DNA of 64,000 bases from an uncultured Clostridia bacterium. Its GTDB lineage: Bacteria > Bacillota > Clostridia > TANB77 > CAG-508. The position numbers were made by a program, and so were the translations under genes. The first letter of the stretch is position 1. Each line of letters opens with the position of its first letter. Below are positions 34,451 through 43,068 of this stretch, piece by piece. The notes beneath the pieces are model-generated. The model worked only from the letters and a program-made list of their open reading frames with translations, had not been told where the DNA came from and did not search any database. The stretch spans positions 1-64,000 of the forward strand of contig CAKPKP010000007.1 of the NCBI GenBank assembly GCA_934167495.1, written 5' to 3'.

Positions 34451-35140
34451 ATGATTAAATTAGTATTAGTAAGACATGGCCAAAGCATGTGGAATTTAGA
34501 GAATAAGTTTACAGGATGGACAGATGTCGAATTATCAGAGCAAGGTATAAATGAAGCAAAAGAAGCGGGAAAAATATTAAAAGAAAAAGGTTTTTATTTT
34601 GATTTAGGGTTTACATCAGTATTAAAAAGAGCAGAAAATACATTAGATTATATATTAAAAGAAATGGGAGAAGAAAATATAGAAATAAAAAGAAGTTGGA
34701 AGTTAAACGAAAGACACTATGGGGCTTTACAAGGATTAAATAAAGAAGAAACAAAAGAAAAATATGGTGCAGAACAAGTATTACTATGGAGAAGAAGTAC
34801 AGATGTAAGACCACCAGAATTAGAGGAATCAGATGATAGATATCCAGGTAATGATCCAAAATATAAAGATTTAACAAAAGAAGAATTACCTAAAACAGAA
34901 AATTTAATAGATACAATAAAAAGAGTATTAGAATATTGGAATTCAGATATTAAACCTGAACTTGAAAAAGGAAAAAGAATAATAATAGCAGCACATGGAA
35001 ACAGCTTAAGAGGATTAATAAAATATTTAGATAATATAAGTGATGAAGATATTATTAAATTAGAATTACAAACCGGCAACCCAATATGCTATGAATTAGA
35101 TGACGACTTAAAACCTATAAAACATTATTATTTAAAATAA
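34451..35140 (+). CDS. gpmA: 2,3-bisphosphoglycerate-dependent phosphoglycerate mutase
   Basis: The 229-residue enzyme interconverts 3- and 2-phosphoglycerate in glycolysis. It shows the histidine phosphatase start LVRHGQSMWN (H9, phosphorylated), FTGWTDVELSEQG, LNERHYGALQGLNK (catalytic Glu), RRSTDVRPP, and AAHGNSLRG with the second His. These match dPGM/GpmA closely along the full length. AAGGAG lies about 9 nt before the ATG. It is a monocistronic housekeeping gene with its own promoter. No oddities. Confidence 0.95.
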   Translation: MIKLVLVRHGQSMWNLENKFTGWTDVELSEQGINEAKEAGKILKEKGFYFDLGFTSVLKRAENTLDYILKEMGEENIEIKRSWKLNERHYGALQGLNKEETKEKYGAEQVLLWRRSTDVRPPELEESDDRYPGNDPKYKDLTKEELPKTENLIDTIKRVLEYWNSDIKPELEKGKRIIIAAHGNSLRGLIKYLDNISDEDIIKLELQTGNPICYELDDDLKPIKHYYLK

Positions 35141-35177
35141 ATTTTTAACAGTACTATTATAAATCAAAAATATAGTA

Positions 35178-35206
35178 TTGAAGAAATATGTAAACCATGG
35201 TATAAT
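35178..35206 (+). promoter_or_regulatory. Promoter of the GNAT gene at 35240
   Basis: TTGAAG and TATAAT are 17 bp apart. Confidence 0.65.
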
Positions 35207-35239
35207 ATAGATTATAAAATATATAAGGAGGCAATAAGC

Positions 35240-35665
35240 ATGATGATCACATTCCGCAATGCACAACTCGAGGACTATGAAGCTTTTAATAAGCTTTACA
35301 TCCGGAAGGACTACTTAGGTGAGAAAGAATGGATTGGAACAGCAATGGAAAAGGACAGGTACATAAAACATATTCAAAACGAGGATATCGTTTTAGCAGT
35401 GTTAAATGGAACTGTCATAGGATATTGCTTGGTACAGGCATTTGACGACGGAATATGCGAACTAATCAGTTTTTATATAAATTCTGATTATCGCGGAAAA
35501 GGGTACAGCATGGCTTTTCTAAGTCACATTGAAAGCTTAGCTAAATCCTGTGGAATGAAAAAAATCAGGTTAATGTCATACAACATGAAAACTGACAGAT
35601 TCTGGGAAAGGATGAAGTATGTTTCAGTAAATTATACTGATGAATACGAAAAAATACTGCTTTAA
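35240..35665 (+). CDS. GNAT-family acetyltransferase, atypical base composition
   Basis: The 141-residue GNAT has ISFYINSDYRGKGYSMAFLSHIE (motif A, with the R-G-K-G pyrophosphate loop) and a C-terminal RFWERMKYVSVNYTDEYEKIL. It begins with ITFRNAQLEDYEAF, typical of this family. Codon use is unlike its neighbours: CGC, CTC-GAG, CGG, GAC-GAC and ATC occur often, and G+C is clearly higher by eye. This suggests recent transfer from a less AT-rich donor. GGAGG lies 8 nt before the ATG. Its own promoter and a GC-rich terminator make it a complete cassette. Substrate unknown. Confidence 0.85.
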   Translation: MMITFRNAQLEDYEAFNKLYIRKDYLGEKEWIGTAMEKDRYIKHIQNEDIVLAVLNGTVIGYCLVQAFDDGICELISFYINSDYRGKGYSMAFLSHIESLAKSCGMKKIRLMSYNMKTDRFWERMKYVSVNYTDEYEKILL

Positions 35666-35673
35666 AGCCAAGG

Positions 35674-35697
35674 AAAGGACCGCAATAGCGGTCTTTT
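35674..35697 (+). terminator. Terminator of the GNAT cassette
   Basis: GACCGC-AATA-GCGGTC with flanking A/T pairs and a TTTT tail. It is more GC-rich than other terminators in the window. Confidence 0.85.
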
Positions 35698-35809
35698 CTG
35701 TATAAATAATTAATATATTTTTAATTGAAAGATTTACAAAAAAAAAACAATATGTTATAATTTTAAATGTAAAATTTTATCAATGCATAAGAAAAAATGA
35801 GGTGATTTA

Positions 35810-36913
35810 ATGAATCAAATACTTGATCATAATCCGAGAAGAAACGGTAATAGTGGTGGAAGTAATAAGAATTTATTTAAAATTTTTGCAGTAGTTCTTT
35901 TAATATTTGCAGTAGTATTAATAGGCAATGGAATATATAGTATGTTTAAAGAAAATGAACAGAAAAATCCAATAAGTAAAGAAAATAATAATACTGAAGA
36001 AATTAAAGCAATAGTAAAAGTTGAAATTGATGGAAGTACAGCAAAAATAAAAGTTGAACATGATAAAGAAATAGATAAAGTTATATATAAATGGAATGAT
36101 GGTTCAGAAAAAACTACATCAGCTAATAAAAAAACAAGTTTTGAAAAAACAATTGATATTCCACGAGGAGAAAATACATTGTATGTAACAGTAATTGATA
36201 TAGATAAAGTAGAAACTACATATGAACAACAAATAACTGCTGAAGAAGGTATTGATATAGAAATTCCAAAAATACAAACAGCAATTACAGAAGACAAAAA
36301 GTTAAAGATAACTGCTACAGATGATATAGGATTAGATTTTATAACATATAGATGGAATGAAGAGGAAGAAAAGAAAATAAAAGCTGATCAACCAGACCAA
36401 AAGAAAATAGAAATTATTATAGAGATACCAAAAGATACAAATGAGTTAATAATAGTAGCTGTAGATACAAGTAATAATACAGCAACATATGGTCCAATTC
36501 CTTTTGCGGGTCTAACTATACCAACAATAGAAGCTGGAATAATAGACGAAAAAAATCTATTAATAACAGTAGAGCATGAAAAAGGAATAGAAAAAATAGA
36601 ATATACAATATACAACGGAGATCCAAATGATGCAGACACAGAATCTAAATATTATACAATAACAGACCAACACGGTACTAAGGTTGAATTTACACAAGCA
36701 TTGTTTGTAGGATATAATAGAATAATAGTAAAAGCAGTAAGTTTAGATAATACTGTAAAGAAATTTGATGGTGAATGTAATTATAATCCAAATAAAGCAA
36801 CAAACAACAGTAATACCAATACTAATACTAACACTAACACAAATACAACTTCAAATACTACTAATAATACAAACACAACAAATACTCAAACAACTGAAAA
36901 TACTACCAGATAA
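35810..36913 (+). CDS. Membrane-anchored extracellular protein with Ig-like repeats and an Asn/Thr-rich tail
   Basis: The 367-residue protein has a short N-terminal cytoplasmic part, one membrane segment (about 24-45, LFKIFAVVLLIFAVVLIG) and three extracellular Ig-like beta units. The units have phrases such as VKVEIDGSTAKIKVEHDKEI, LKITATDDIGLDFITYRWNEE and LLITVEHEKGIEKIEYTIYN. The final 40 residues are a low-complexity Asn/Thr repeat, probably a flexible stalk. The fold is inferred from beta-rich repeats. No enzyme motif and no sortase signal are visible. GAGGTGA lies 6 nt before the ATG. It may bind or display something at the cell surface; no function is claimed. Confidence 0.6.
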   Translation: MNQILDHNPRRNGNSGGSNKNLFKIFAVVLLIFAVVLIGNGIYSMFKENEQKNPISKENNNTEEIKAIVKVEIDGSTAKIKVEHDKEIDKVIYKWNDGSEKTTSANKKTSFEKTIDIPRGENTLYVTVIDIDKVETTYEQQITAEEGIDIEIPKIQTAITEDKKLKITATDDIGLDFITYRWNEEEEKKIKADQPDQKKIEIIIEIPKDTNELIIVAVDTSNNTATYGPIPFAGLTIPTIEAGIIDEKNLLITVEHEKGIEKIEYTIYNGDPNDADTESKYYTITDQHGTKVEFTQALFVGYNRIIVKAVSLDNTVKKFDGECNYNPNKATNNSNTNTNTNTNTNTTSNTTNNTNTTNTQTTENTTR

Positions 36914-36918
36914 TAATG

Positions 36919-36946
36919 ATGCATCTTATATTTATATAAGATGCAT
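36919..36946 (+). terminator. Terminator after the Ig-like membrane protein
   Basis: A perfect 12-bp stem (ATGCATCTTATA and its complement) with a TTTA loop. Confidence 0.75.
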
Positions 36947-36978
36947 TTAATATAAAAAGATTAAATAGGAGGTATAAT

Positions 36979-37377
36979 ATGAAGTATGAAAAATCTTGTG
37001 GTTGCATAGTATTAGATAAAGAACATAATAAAGTTTTGTTAATAAAACATAATGAAGGACATTGGGACTTTCCAAAGGGACATATGGAAGAAGGAGAGAA
37101 TGAAATTCAAACTGCAATAAGAGAAACTAAAGAAGAAACTAATATTGATGTAAAAATAGACGAAAATTATAGATATAAAATAAATTATAGCCCAAAAGAA
37201 GATGTAACAAAAGATGTAATATATTATTTGGCAACAAAGACAACAGAAGAAGTAAAACCTCAATTAAGTGAAGTGTCTGATGTAGAATGGGTTAACATAA
37301 ATGATGCAATAGAAAAAATAACATATGATAATTCAAGAAACGTTTTAAAACAATTATTAAAAGATTTAAATATATGA
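36979..37377 (+). CDS. NUDIX hydrolase (Ap4A-pyrophosphatase type)
   Basis: The 132-residue protein starts SCGCIVLDKE and has WDFPKGHMEEGENEIQTAIRE then TKEETNID, the NUDIX box with the last Gly replaced by Asn. The FPKGH context and later YYLATKT and VEWVN are typical of bis(5'-nucleosyl)-tetraphosphatase-like members that clear Ap4A or related nucleotides. TAGGAGG precedes the ATG. It is a single gene with a terminator. Confidence 0.85.
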   Translation: MKYEKSCGCIVLDKEHNKVLLIKHNEGHWDFPKGHMEEGENEIQTAIRETKEETNIDVKIDENYRYKINYSPKEDVTKDVIYYLATKTTEEVKPQLSEVSDVEWVNINDAIEKITYDNSRNVLKQLLKDLNI

Positions 37378-37408
37378 AAAAGGAGCATATTTTTATTATG
37401 CCCCTTTT
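37377..37408. terminator. Terminator after the NUDIX gene
   Basis: AAAAGG-A-GCATA pairs with TATGC-C-CCTTTT with one internal mismatch. It lies between convergent genes. Confidence 0.6.
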
Positions 37409-37430
37409 ATATATAATAAGGAAAAATCTA

Positions 37431-37454
37431 TTATATAAATACTTTGCACAGAAA
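37431..37454 (+). repeat. Dispersed 24-nt repeat (other copy 21191-21214)
   Basis: Two intergenic stretches match at 22 of 24 positions, both starting TTATATAAATACTTT. They may be remains of a small mobile repeat or chance in AT-rich DNA. Confidence 0.4.
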
Positions 37455-37501
37455 AATGTTTTAAGTAAATTTTGCATTATTATATAAAAAAATATATATA
37501 T

Positions 37502-38311
37502 TTATTTATTTGAACTCTTAATTAATTTTGCATGAACAACAAGTCTGCCATCGTTAACATTAGTACAAGTAGATAAAGTAAGAATTTTATCGTTAAAATT
37601 TAAGTTGGTTTCAAAATCAAAATAGCTTCTATCTAAAATAGTATTTAAAAAATCTTGATATACAAGTTCATCAGTAAAATTTGTTGTTATATAATAAGTT
37701 TCAGAAGGAACTTTATAAACTGAGAAAACTTGCCATAAAGTATTTTGAGTTAAAGTAGAAAGCTGAATACACCACTCCTTATTATTATACCATTCGTCTG
37801 TTGTAAGATTATTTAATGTTGCAAACATAGTATTATTCATCCTATTATGACCATAAATAATAGTATTTTTATCTAAAGTAGTTAAATTATTTCTATAATC
37901 AGCAAAAATCCAGCCAGAAGAATTATAATTACCATTAAAAGAATGAGTTAAATAATAATTATTATCTTCAGTTTGCAAAACAGGGTAATCTATATTTGTT
38001 CCATCTACTCTAAGCCATGCAACAGTATCTGAATTTTGAGCAATCAAGTCATTTAAATCTACATTAATTAAAGATCTTTCAACTACTTCAGTATAAATTG
38101 GAGTGATATTTTCTTCTTCAGGTGGATTTATAATAACAATGTCAGTATTATCATCATTATCAGAAATTTCAGAGATTTTAACAATTTCATGAATAGAATT
38201 AGTTAAATCTGCAGATTCTTTATTTTCTTTTTGCCATACTATCATTAAATATGCCGCAAAAAGTATTAGTAAAATTGAAATTAAATAAATAAAAATACGT
38301 TTCTTATCCAT
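37502..38311 (-). CDS. srtB: Class B sortase
   Basis: The 269-residue transpeptidase has an N-terminal membrane anchor (6-26), an acidic linker and a sortase domain. Features are VAWLRVDGTNIDYPVLQ, NNYYLTHSFNG, GWIFADYRNN, IIYGHNRMN (H155), TLSTCTN (C249) and DGRLVVHAKL (R256), the complete His-Cys-Arg set. The wording is that of class B (SrtB) enzymes, which attach specific proteins to peptidoglycan. No protein with an obvious class B sorting signal is encoded nearby, so its substrate is elsewhere or is unusual. It is transcribed alone, away from the membrane-protein operon. Confidence 0.92.
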   Translation of the reverse strand: MDKKRIFIYLISILLILFAAYLMIVWQKENKESADLTNSIHEIVKISEISDNDDNTDIVIINPPEEENITPIYTEVVERSLINVDLNDLIAQNSDTVAWLRVDGTNIDYPVLQTEDNNYYLTHSFNGNYNSSGWIFADYRNNLTTLDKNTIIYGHNRMNNTMFATLNNLTTDEWYNNKEWCIQLSTLTQNTLWQVFSVYKVPSETYYITTNFTDELVYQDFLNTILDRSYFDFETNLNFNDKILTLSTCTNVNDGRLVVHAKLIKSSNK

Positions 38312-38395
38312 AAATTCTCCATTTAAATTTTAATTAATAATATTATATCATTAATTAAGATAAATAAAACTATTTTGTAGAAAAAAATATATTCG

Positions 38396-38406
38396 TATGA
38401 TATAAT
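38396..38406 (+). promoter_or_regulatory. Extended -10 promoter of the membrane-protein operon
   Basis: TATGATATAAT, with TG one base before a perfect TATAAT, lies 36 nt before the first ATG. There is no good -35, as expected for extended -10 promoters. Confidence 0.5.
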
Positions 38407-38441
38407 TTTAAAAATATCAAGAGATAAATAAAGGAGATTAG

Positions 38442-39695
38442 ATGAAAAAAATATTAAAATATTTTTTGGCATATATAATTATGATTACAGTATTTATTTT
38501 GTCAATTGTTGCTATATCACTTATTCCAAGTGAAAAAATATATGAAAATATAAGAAAATCTTCAGTAACCTTGCTTAAAGAAGGAGATTTATTACGTTAT
38601 CCATCATATAGAAAAATAAAACTAGATAATTACACAGATTCATTAATGTTAAACAATGCATATTCAATAAATAATAAATCACCATTTGAATCTGCTATGC
38701 TAGTTAGAGAAAATTACATTTCTGGTATTTCAGCCGAAGCAACAAGAGATGTATTAGGAGAGCATATACAAACAAAGGCACAAGTTGAGGAGTTAGAAAA
38801 TTTAATAAATAATAATCCTGATGAATCTCATGAATATGCAAGATATTGGCATGGATATTTAGTATATTTAAGACCGTTACTGTTATTATTTGATTATTCA
38901 AAAATAAGAATCATAATTTTAATTGTTTTAATATTCTTAATATCAAGATTATTATATAATTTATATAAATTAAAAAAAATAACAACATTGATATCATTAA
39001 CAATTGCTTTAATATGTGTAGATATACAATTAGTATTTTTATCATTACAATCAATGATTACATTTGTAATAATGTTGTTGGCAAGTAATATTTTAATAAA
39101 AAAAATAAATAAAAATGTAAATATAAATTTATTCTTTTTTATTATAGGAGGTGTAACTTGTTTTTTTGATTTACTTACTACTCCTTTAATAACACTTGGA
39201 ATTCCTCTAATATTATATTTAGAATTAACTAAAGAAAAACAAGTAAAGGAAATAATAATAGATATAATAAAAATAAGTTTATCATGGGGAATAGGGTATC
39301 TAAGTGTATGTGTAACAAAATGGATAATAGTAGATATTTTCTTTGAAAGAAATGTAATAACTACAGCAATACAACAATTTTTTTATAGAAGTAATAAAAC
39401 ATATTTAAATATTTTTGGTGCATTAATAAAAAATTTGACATACACAAATTTAAGCCTTTTCGTGATTATATCATCATGTTATTTAATTTTTATATTAAAT
39501 AGAAAAAAAGGTGATTTAAAAATAAAAGAAGCAATACCTTATTTTATTATAATGAATATGCCTATAATCTGGTATATTATATTAGCCCAACATTCAGATA
39601 TGCATAGTTTTTTTACATATAGATTATTATCAATATCATTCTTTGCAATTGAAACAGGAACAATTAAACTATTAAATATAAAAAAGAAGGAATAG
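38442..39695 (+). CDS. Polytopic membrane protein, paralogue of the gene at 41382
   Basis: The 417-residue protein has a first membrane segment at the N-terminus, an extracytoplasmic loop of about 115 residues, then about eight membrane segments. The loop ends with EYARYWHGYLVYLRPLLLLFDY, nearly identical in the paralogue two genes on. Other shared phrases are SLIPS, LITLGIPLIL and LSWGIGYLSV with KWIIVDI. I do not recognise a named family. The layout (loop then multiple membrane segments) resembles GT-C-like enzymes, but no D-x-D motif is evident. It starts a three-gene operon (gaps of 1-2 nt). AAGGAG precedes the ATG. A role in surface glycan assembly is a guess. Confidence 0.55.
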   Translation: MKKILKYFLAYIIMITVFILSIVAISLIPSEKIYENIRKSSVTLLKEGDLLRYPSYRKIKLDNYTDSLMLNNAYSINNKSPFESAMLVRENYISGISAEATRDVLGEHIQTKAQVEELENLINNNPDESHEYARYWHGYLVYLRPLLLLFDYSKIRIIILIVLIFLISRLLYNLYKLKKITTLISLTIALICVDIQLVFLSLQSMITFVIMLLASNILIKKINKNVNINLFFFIIGGVTCFFDLLTTPLITLGIPLILYLELTKEKQVKEIIIDIIKISLSWGIGYLSVCVTKWIIVDIFFERNVITTAIQQFFYRSNKTYLNIFGALIKNLTYTNLSLFVIISSCYLIFILNRKKGDLKIKEAIPYFIIMNMPIIWYIILAQHSDMHSFFTYRLLSISFFAIETGTIKLLNIKKKE

Positions 39696-39696
39696 A

Positions 39697-41379
39697 ATGA
39701 TGAATTTATTGAAAAAAATAATAATAAAAAAATATGATATAATTTATCCAGCAGTATTAAATATAATTTTTTTAATAATAATGTTCTTAAGTAATAATAT
39801 ATTCTATGAAACTATTGATGATTATATGATACAAGAAATTTGTGCAGGATATTATGGAGAATATAATCAATATATCATACAAATGAATGTGTTAATTGGA
39901 AAATTTTTAGTATATTTATTTAAGATTGTATCAAATGTTAATTGGTACTTTCTATTTCTTATAGTTCTACAATTTATCAGCTTTACAACAATAGGAAGTT
40001 ATATTATAAAAATAAAAGGTAAAAAATTAGGAAGTATTATATATATAACTATACTAATTCCTTTTTATTTTGTTGGATTATCTAACTTACAATATACACA
40101 AGTAGCATATACATTGTTAACAGCTGGTATGATTGTGCAGATTTATTCAGTAGAAAATAAATATAGAAAAGACTTATTATATAGTGGAATATTAATAATA
40201 TTGGGAACTATGATAAGATTTAATTGTTATTATACATATCTGATATATATAGTTACATATTTATTCATAAAAATTATTAATAAAGAAAAATTAAAAAATA
40301 TAATTATAGTCAACTTTGTAATAGGGTTATGTGTTATTATAATACAAAATTTTAGTATAAATTATTACAATAATAATTTGATATATAAAAAATATTTTGA
40401 ATATAGCAAAATTAGAGTGATTCATAATGATTTTTGTGATATAGATTATAATGAAAATGAAGATATTTTTAAAAATGTTGGATGGTCAGAAAATGATAAA
40501 AAATTATTGGATTTGGTAACAATAGCTGATGAAGATGTGTTTTCAAAAGATAATCTTGAAACCATATATAAAGCATATATTTCAGAAAAAAGAATGATAA
40601 AATTTGATGATACAATTCCAAAAAATTTTATATTTATTTTTGAAATAAAAATTTTGATTCCTATTTGTATGTGTATAATATTAATTATTTTAGATCAAAA
40701 TAAAAAAAATAAAATTATAATACTAGCAATATGTATACTTCAAGAATTAATATATATGATAATAAATAAATGTCCAGTTAGAGTAATATATCCAACATGT
40801 TTGATGGCATATATTTTGATAATATTAGATTTTAAATTTGATTTAAAAAAAATTAAAGAAAAAACAACTAAAAAATATATAATATTTAAAGTAATAATAA
40901 TTTATTTATTAATAACAAATTTAGTTTGTAATTTTATAAAAATGCAATATAGAAAATCTCTAAACGAAGAATCATATATTTATAATCAACTTTATGAATA
41001 TGTTTCGGAAAATAAAGAAGATGCATATATATACCCAACATATTCTTTGCAATATAGGTATATTAATTCTGCAAATTTAAGTGTTTTACCAAAAGGTAAA
41101 ATTGAGAATCTATTTCCTATTGGTTCATGGATGATTTATAATAAAGAATATAATGAATTTCTAAAAAAATATGAAATAGAAAATATGTTTAAGGCATTAG
41201 TAGAAAAGGAAAATGTGTATTTAGTAGATTCAAATACATATTATCTAAAAGGAAATATATCTGAAATCGTAACTTTTTTAAATGAGCATTACTATAATAA
41301 TCAAGCAATAAAAGTAAATGAAATAAAAAATTTTGATGATAAAATATATATATATAAATTGGAATTGAAGGAGCAATAA
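39697..41379 (+). CDS. GT-C-like polytopic membrane protein
   Basis: The 560-residue protein has about ten or eleven hydrophobic segments, with the first loop containing YETIDDYMIQEI (Asp pair near 39-40) right after the first segment, as in GT-C glycosyltransferases that use lipid-linked sugars. A soluble C-terminal domain of about 140 residues follows the last segment (YEYVSENKEDAYIYPTYS, then a strand-rich end). It is coupled to both neighbours with almost no gap. The specific sugar and acceptor are unknown. Assignment rests on topology and the acidic first-loop motif. Confidence 0.5.
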   Translation: MMNLLKKIIIKKYDIIYPAVLNIIFLIIMFLSNNIFYETIDDYMIQEICAGYYGEYNQYIIQMNVLIGKFLVYLFKIVSNVNWYFLFLIVLQFISFTTIGSYIIKIKGKKLGSIIYITILIPFYFVGLSNLQYTQVAYTLLTAGMIVQIYSVENKYRKDLLYSGILIILGTMIRFNCYYTYLIYIVTYLFIKIINKEKLKNIIIVNFVIGLCVIIIQNFSINYYNNNLIYKKYFEYSKIRVIHNDFCDIDYNENEDIFKNVGWSENDKKLLDLVTIADEDVFSKDNLETIYKAYISEKRMIKFDDTIPKNFIFIFEIKILIPICMCIILIILDQNKKNKIIILAICILQELIYMIINKCPVRVIYPTCLMAYILIILDFKFDLKKIKEKTTKKYIIFKVIIIYLLITNLVCNFIKMQYRKSLNEESYIYNQLYEYVSENKEDAYIYPTYSLQYRYINSANLSVLPKGKIENLFPIGSWMIYNKEYNEFLKKYEIENMFKALVEKENVYLVDSNTYYLKGNISEIVTFLNEHYYNNQAIKVNEIKNFDDKIYIYKLELKEQ

Positions 41380-41381
41380 AT

Positions 41382-42728
41382 ATGAAAAAAATATTAAAAT
41401 ATTGTAAATTATATATAATATTAATAAGTATATTTTTATTAAGTTTAATAATAACATCATTAATTCCATCAAAAGCATTAAAAAGTAATGTTCAAAAATC
41501 AGCTGATGAACTTATAAAAATAGGTGGAAGACAAACAATAAGCGATACATCATTAGTCGATTTAAGACTTTTTACATATACTGACGCTTTAATGATAAAT
41601 ACAGCATATTCTATAGATTCAACAAATCCAATATATTCATTTATGGTAGCAAGAAAAAATTATTTACCAGGAATAACCGAAAGGGTATATCCTGAAAGTA
41701 TATATGATTTAGTATCAGTTGAAAAATATTACTCAGAATTAACTTTAGAGAGCGGAGATACAAGAAAACTTGCCGCACAAACGAAAGAATTATATGATAC
41801 AGCATATGACAATATAGATGAATCAATTGAATATGCAAGGTATTGGCACGGATATTTAATATTTTTAAGACCTTTATTATTGTTTTTTGATTATAATACA
41901 ATTAGAATATTATCTATAATAATCTTTTTTCTTATAATAAGTGTTTTTGCTTATTTAATGATGAAAAAGACCAGCTTTTTTCAAGCAATCGTATTTGTTA
42001 TTGGATTTTTACTAATGGGCGGATTTGTTATAGCTGCATCTATGAACGAAATTACATGCTTTTATATTGCATATATAGCTTCAATTTATATTTTATTGAG
42101 ATTTGAAAAGATAAAGGACATAAATAAGATATATTTCATAATTGGTGCTGTAACTAGTTTTATAGATTTTTTTACTAATCCAATAATAACACTAGGAATT
42201 CCAATGCTAGTATATACCACGTTATCAGAAAAAAATAAACTAGACTCTAAAAGAACAAGTGTAAAAGAAATTTTAATAGAATATATAAAAAATGTATTAA
42301 GCTGGGGAATAGGTTTTTCAGCAATTTGGATTAGTAAATGGATTATAGTAGATATTTTATATAATAAAGGAATTATAAAAAATGCAATAACACAAGCTTT
42401 GTTTAGAACGGTATCATATGGCTTAAATCAAAAAGTTACATTAGAAGGAACGGTATATAGTGTACTTACATATTTAGGCATTTTACCTATAATAGTAACT
42501 ATACTAATGCCATTAATATATATTATTATACCATTCAAAAAGCATGATTATAATTTAAATAAAGCATTACAATATATTTTAATTAGTATACTTCCTATTT
42601 TATGGATGATTGTAGTAAAAAATCATGTGGGAGAACATGCATTTTTTACATGTAGAAATTTTTGTGTAACAATAACAGGTTGTTTTCTTTTAATGTTAAG
42701 TCAACTAAAGGGCAAAACTAAAGAGTAA
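41382..42728 (+). CDS. Polytopic membrane protein, paralogue of the gene at 38442
   Basis: The 448-residue protein shares the whole plan of the 38442 product: MKKILKYCKLYIILISIFLL start, SLIPSKAL, a longer first loop, then IEYARYWHGYLIFLRPLLLFFDY, PIITLGIPMLVY, LSWGIGFSAI and SKWIIVDIL. The strict conservation of the RYWHGY phrase at a membrane boundary suggests an active or binding site. The two copies flank a GT-C-like gene, so the three probably act together. Not recognised as a named family. Confidence 0.55.
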   Translation: MKKILKYCKLYIILISIFLLSLIITSLIPSKALKSNVQKSADELIKIGGRQTISDTSLVDLRLFTYTDALMINTAYSIDSTNPIYSFMVARKNYLPGITERVYPESIYDLVSVEKYYSELTLESGDTRKLAAQTKELYDTAYDNIDESIEYARYWHGYLIFLRPLLLFFDYNTIRILSIIIFFLIISVFAYLMMKKTSFFQAIVFVIGFLLMGGFVIAASMNEITCFYIAYIASIYILLRFEKIKDINKIYFIIGAVTSFIDFFTNPIITLGIPMLVYTTLSEKNKLDSKRTSVKEILIEYIKNVLSWGIGFSAIWISKWIIVDILYNKGIIKNAITQALFRTVSYGLNQKVTLEGTVYSVLTYLGILPIIVTILMPLIYIIIPFKKHDYNLNKALQYILISILPILWMIVVKNHVGEHAFFTCRNFCVTITGCFLLMLSQLKGKTKE

Positions 42729-42798
42729 ACCTTTTATATTATAATAGATTTTCGTAATATAAATTTTTTACATAAAAGTAAATTTTAGAGGAAAACAA

Positions 42799-42834
42799 AA
42801 AAGCAGATTTTAAAATGTTTTAAAATCTGCTTTT
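42799..42834. terminator. Bidirectional terminator
   Basis: A 17-bp near-perfect stem (AAAAGCAGATTTTAAAA and complement) lies between convergent genes, with A and T runs on both sides. Confidence 0.85.
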
Positions 42835-42840
42835 GATCTA

Positions 42841-43068
42841 TTATATTTCATATATAGTATAATTTTCTAATTCTCCAATTTTATTTAAGTTATCAATAAT
42901 ATATTTTCTAATAGTTTTAGATTCTTGCCAAAACATATCTTCTTCGTTAGTAAAAATAAGAATTTGAGTGCCACTTTTTAAGTTTTTAATATTTTCTATA
43001 ACTCCTGATTCACCATCTTTACCAAAGTTACCAACGAAAGGTAAATCATAGTATCCATGACTTTGTCC
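42841..43068 (-). pseudogene. Displaced 3' end of the GT-C-like gene (frameshift)
   Basis: On the minus strand, a shift of one base near 43069-43077 reopens a frame encoding FGQSHGYYDLPFVGN, GKDGESGVIENIKNL, QILIFTNEEDMFWQES and ending IYEI at 42841. This looks like the normal C-terminus of the gene that stops at 43046. Total length 42841-44326 is one base over a multiple of three, matching a single inserted base. Loss of the last 75 or so residues could impair function if real. Confidence 0.7.
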
